A stretch of DNA of 14,001 nucleotides. Origin: Acidobacteriota bacterium (lineage in GTDB: Bacteria; Acidobacteriota; UBA4820; DSQY01). The stretch lies in assembly GCA_021814085.1 (NCBI GenBank), contig JAKAJA010000015.1, positions 1-14,001 of the forward strand. Direction: 5' to 3'. The notes under the pieces are model-generated. The model saw only the letters and a program-made list of their open reading frames with translations, was not told the DNA's origin and did not search any database. Below are positions 12,301-14,001 of this stretch, in pieces; position 1 is the stretch's first letter; every line of letters starts with the position of its first letter. A program made the translations under genes and the position numbers.

Positions 12301-14001
12301 CTAACAGCACCGCTGCGGCACGCCCTCGGGCACCACGATGGGCCCGCACGCCCGCGGGGGCAGCGGCGCGCCCTTCAGAGTCGCGCGCGCGCGCCGGGCG
12401 GCGTCCGCGAGGATGATCACCACCGCCACCATCATGACGGCGGTGAGCCCCGCGTCCAGGTAGCCCTGGAAGGCCTTCCCGGGGCGCTGCGCCAGGGGCA
12501 GGTAGATGTCGCGGATGGAGAGGAACCCCGCCGAGAGGGTGGTGGCGGCCACGAAGAGCATGGGGAGCGCGGTCGCCCAGAGGTAGCGTGCCTTTCCCAG
12601 GTTCACCAGGAAGACCGTCCCGATGGCCAGGGCCACCGTGGCGAGGAGCTGGTTGGCGATGCCGAACATGGGCCAAATGGTCTGGACAGAGCCGGTGTAG
12701 ATGAAGAATGCCCAGGAGAAGCAGATGGCCGAAGTGGTGAGAATGCTCCCGGGGATCCAGGAGGGGTTGCCCAGGGGCTTGTAGAAGTTGCCCAGGAACT
12801 CCTGGAGGAGGAAGCGCGCCACCCGGGTCCCCGCGTCTATGGTGGTCAGGATGAAGAGGGCCTCGAACATGATGGCGAAGTGGTACCAGATGCCCATGAA
12901 GCCCTTCAGGCCCGGCAGGGCGGAGAAGATCTGGGCCATTCCCACCGCCAGCGTGACGGCGCCCCCGGGGCGGGCGGCCACGTTCTCGCCCACCGCGGCG
13001 TCGAGCGCCTGGAGGTTCACGGGGCTCAGGCCCATTTTCTGGAAGGCCTCGGCGGAGAGGTTGATGGCGTAGTAGTCGCCGGGGTGGAGGGAGCAGGCGG
13101 CGATGAGCGCCACCACGCCGACGAGGCTCTCCATGGCCATGGCGCCGTAGCCGATGAACCGCGCGTCGGTCTCCTTGTCCAGCATCTTGGGCGTCGTGCC
13201 CGACGATACCAGGGAGTGGAAGCCCGAGATGGCGCCGCAGGCGATGGTCACGAAGACGAAGGGGAAGAGCTTCCCCGGGATGATGGGCCCGCCGCCGTGG
13301 ACGAACTGGGTAAGGGCCGGGAACTGGAGGTCGGGGCGGACGACGAGCACGCCGAGGATCAGCGCGGCGACGGTGCCCACCTTCATGTAGGAGGAGAGGT
13401 AGTCCCGCGGGGCCAGCAGGAGCCACACGGGGAGCACCGAGGCGGCGAACCCGTAGACCGCCAGCAGGACCGTGAGCTGGTGCGGGTTGAACGTGAACGC
13501 CGGCGCGAGGGGGGACTTGGCCACGAACTGGCCGAGCACCACGCAGACGAGCAGCGCCACGACCCCCAGGGCGCTGGGCCAGCCGATGGAGCCCGGCCGG
13601 AGCTTAAACATCCAGAGCCCCATGACCACGGCGATGGGAATGGTCATGGCGATGGTAAAGGTGCCCCAGGCGCTCTGGGAGAGGGCGTTCACCACCACCA
13701 GGCCGAGGCCCGCCAGGGCCACCACCACGATGAAAAGCACGGCCAGGCCCGCCGTGAGGGCCGCCACGGGACCGATCTCGCCGCGGGCGATCTCGGGCAG
13801 GGAGCGCCCGTCGTGGCGGACCGACGCCACCAGCGCCACGAGGTCGTGGACGCACCCCGCGAGGACCGCGCCCGCGAGCAGCCAGAGCAGGCCGGGCGCC
13901 CACCCGAACTGGGCGGCCAGCACCGGGCCCACCAGGGGGCCCGCCCCGGCGATGGCGGCGAAATGGTGGCCGAAGAGGACCCACTTGTTCATGGGGACGT
14001 A
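12301..14001 (-). CDS. cstA: CstA-family carbon-starvation/pyruvate transporter, 5' end outside window
   Basis: Polytopic inner-membrane transporter; E. coli relatives CstA and BtsT take up pyruvate (CstA also linked to peptide use). The frame is open to the right edge (last codons read YVPMNKWV, matching the family's YVPTNKWVLFGHHFAAIAGA), so the ATG at 13992 is internal and some 50-80 N-terminal residues are missing. Conserved FGHHFAAIAGAGPLVGP is followed by about a dozen membrane segments; SGTTPKMLDKE and GIWYHFAIMFEALFILTTID are further family stretches. The visible 567 residues indicate a short version, lacking the insertions of the 701-residue E. coli protein. The C-terminus is soluble and ends in two cysteines. 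It is transcribed toward the ATPase pair but 67 bases away, with no clear terminator between. Confidence 0.96.
   Translation of the reverse strand, partial: YVPMNKWVLFGHHFAAIAGAGPLVGPVLAAQFGWAPGLLWLLAGAVLAGCVHDLVALVASVRHDGRSLPEIARGEIGPVAALTAGLAVLFIVVVALAGLGLVVVNALSQSAWGTFTIAMTIPIAVVMGLWMFKLRPGSIGWPSALGVVALLVCVVLGQFVAKSPLAPAFTFNPHQLTVLLAVYGFAASVLPVWLLLAPRDYLSSYMKVGTVAALILGVLVVRPDLQFPALTQFVHGGGPIIPGKLFPFVFVTIACGAISGFHSLVSSGTTPKMLDKETDARFIGYGAMAMESLVGVVALIAACSLHPGDYYAINLSAEAFQKMGLSPVNLQALDAAVGENVAARPGGAVTLAVGMAQIFSALPGLKGFMGIWYHFAIMFEALFILTTIDAGTRVARFLLQEFLGNFYKPLGNPSWIPGSILTTSAICFSWAFFIYTGSVQTIWPMFGIANQLLATVALAIGTVFLVNLGKARYLWATALPMLFVAATTLSAGFLSIRDIYLPLAQRPGKAFQGYLDAGLTAVMMVAVVIILADAARRARATLKGAPLPPRACGPIVVPEGVPQRCC

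Noticed and set aside
12293..13426. Minus-strand frame of 377 codons within cstA
   Set aside because: An alternative frame of cstA rich in Arg, Gly, Pro and His with no membrane pattern, whereas the cstA frame shows the full family signature.
1..14001. CRISPR array or retron/reverse transcriptase
   Set aside because: No regularly spaced identical repeats beyond the 42-base triplet at 8179-8220, and no reverse transcriptase motif in any frame.

Overview
The window is GC-rich, densely coded bacterial DNA. A diderm organism using cyclic-di-GMP is suggested by an RNase E/G-family endoribonuclease, a PilZ domain, a GGDEF cyclase, a DUF389 membrane protein with an OmpA-like tail, and a CstA transporter. 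The lineage cannot be fixed from the sequence; a deltaproteobacterium-like or related environmental phylum is a guess from gene style only. Both ends of the window cut through genes (RNase G at the left, cstA at the right).

Region 1 (1-1935) holds the 3' part of an RNase G gene, a convergent PilZ gene with its own promoter, and a complete tRNA-Ser(UGA) with encoded CCA and a recognisable promoter. Region 2 (1933-2790) has no intact gene. It holds a degenerate tyrosine-integrase fragment (one frameshift, one internal stop, no catalytic domain) and, in the opposite direction, a frameshifted gene that looks like a ribbon-helix-helix DNA-binding protein. I read this as the scar of an element that integrated at the tRNA.

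Region 3 (2768-7607) is a run of four minus-strand genes with short gaps, transcribed in the order TetR-family regulator, membrane GGDEF diguanylate cyclase, DUF389 protein, ClC-type chloride channel/transporter. A promoter and two perfect palindromes lie in front of the TetR gene, and a second strong promoter points the other way. The layout suggests an autoregulated operon. Region 4 (about 7640-8220) is an IS200/IS605-type element with a lone Y1 transposase and matching end hairpins. It sits exactly where a divergent target of the TetR regulator would be expected, and is followed by three 14-bp repeat units.

Region 5 (8222-10248) is a housekeeping pair: bifunctional NAD(P)H-hydrate repair enzyme (nnr) and tsaE, overlapping by four bases. 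Region 6 (10367-12233) is a minus-strand pair of visibly lower GC content: an AAA15-type ATPase followed seven bases later by a 205-residue protein of unknown function. It is the best candidate in the window for a poorly described system, probably anti-phage defence. Region 7 is the cstA-family pyruvate/peptide transporter gene, running off the right edge.
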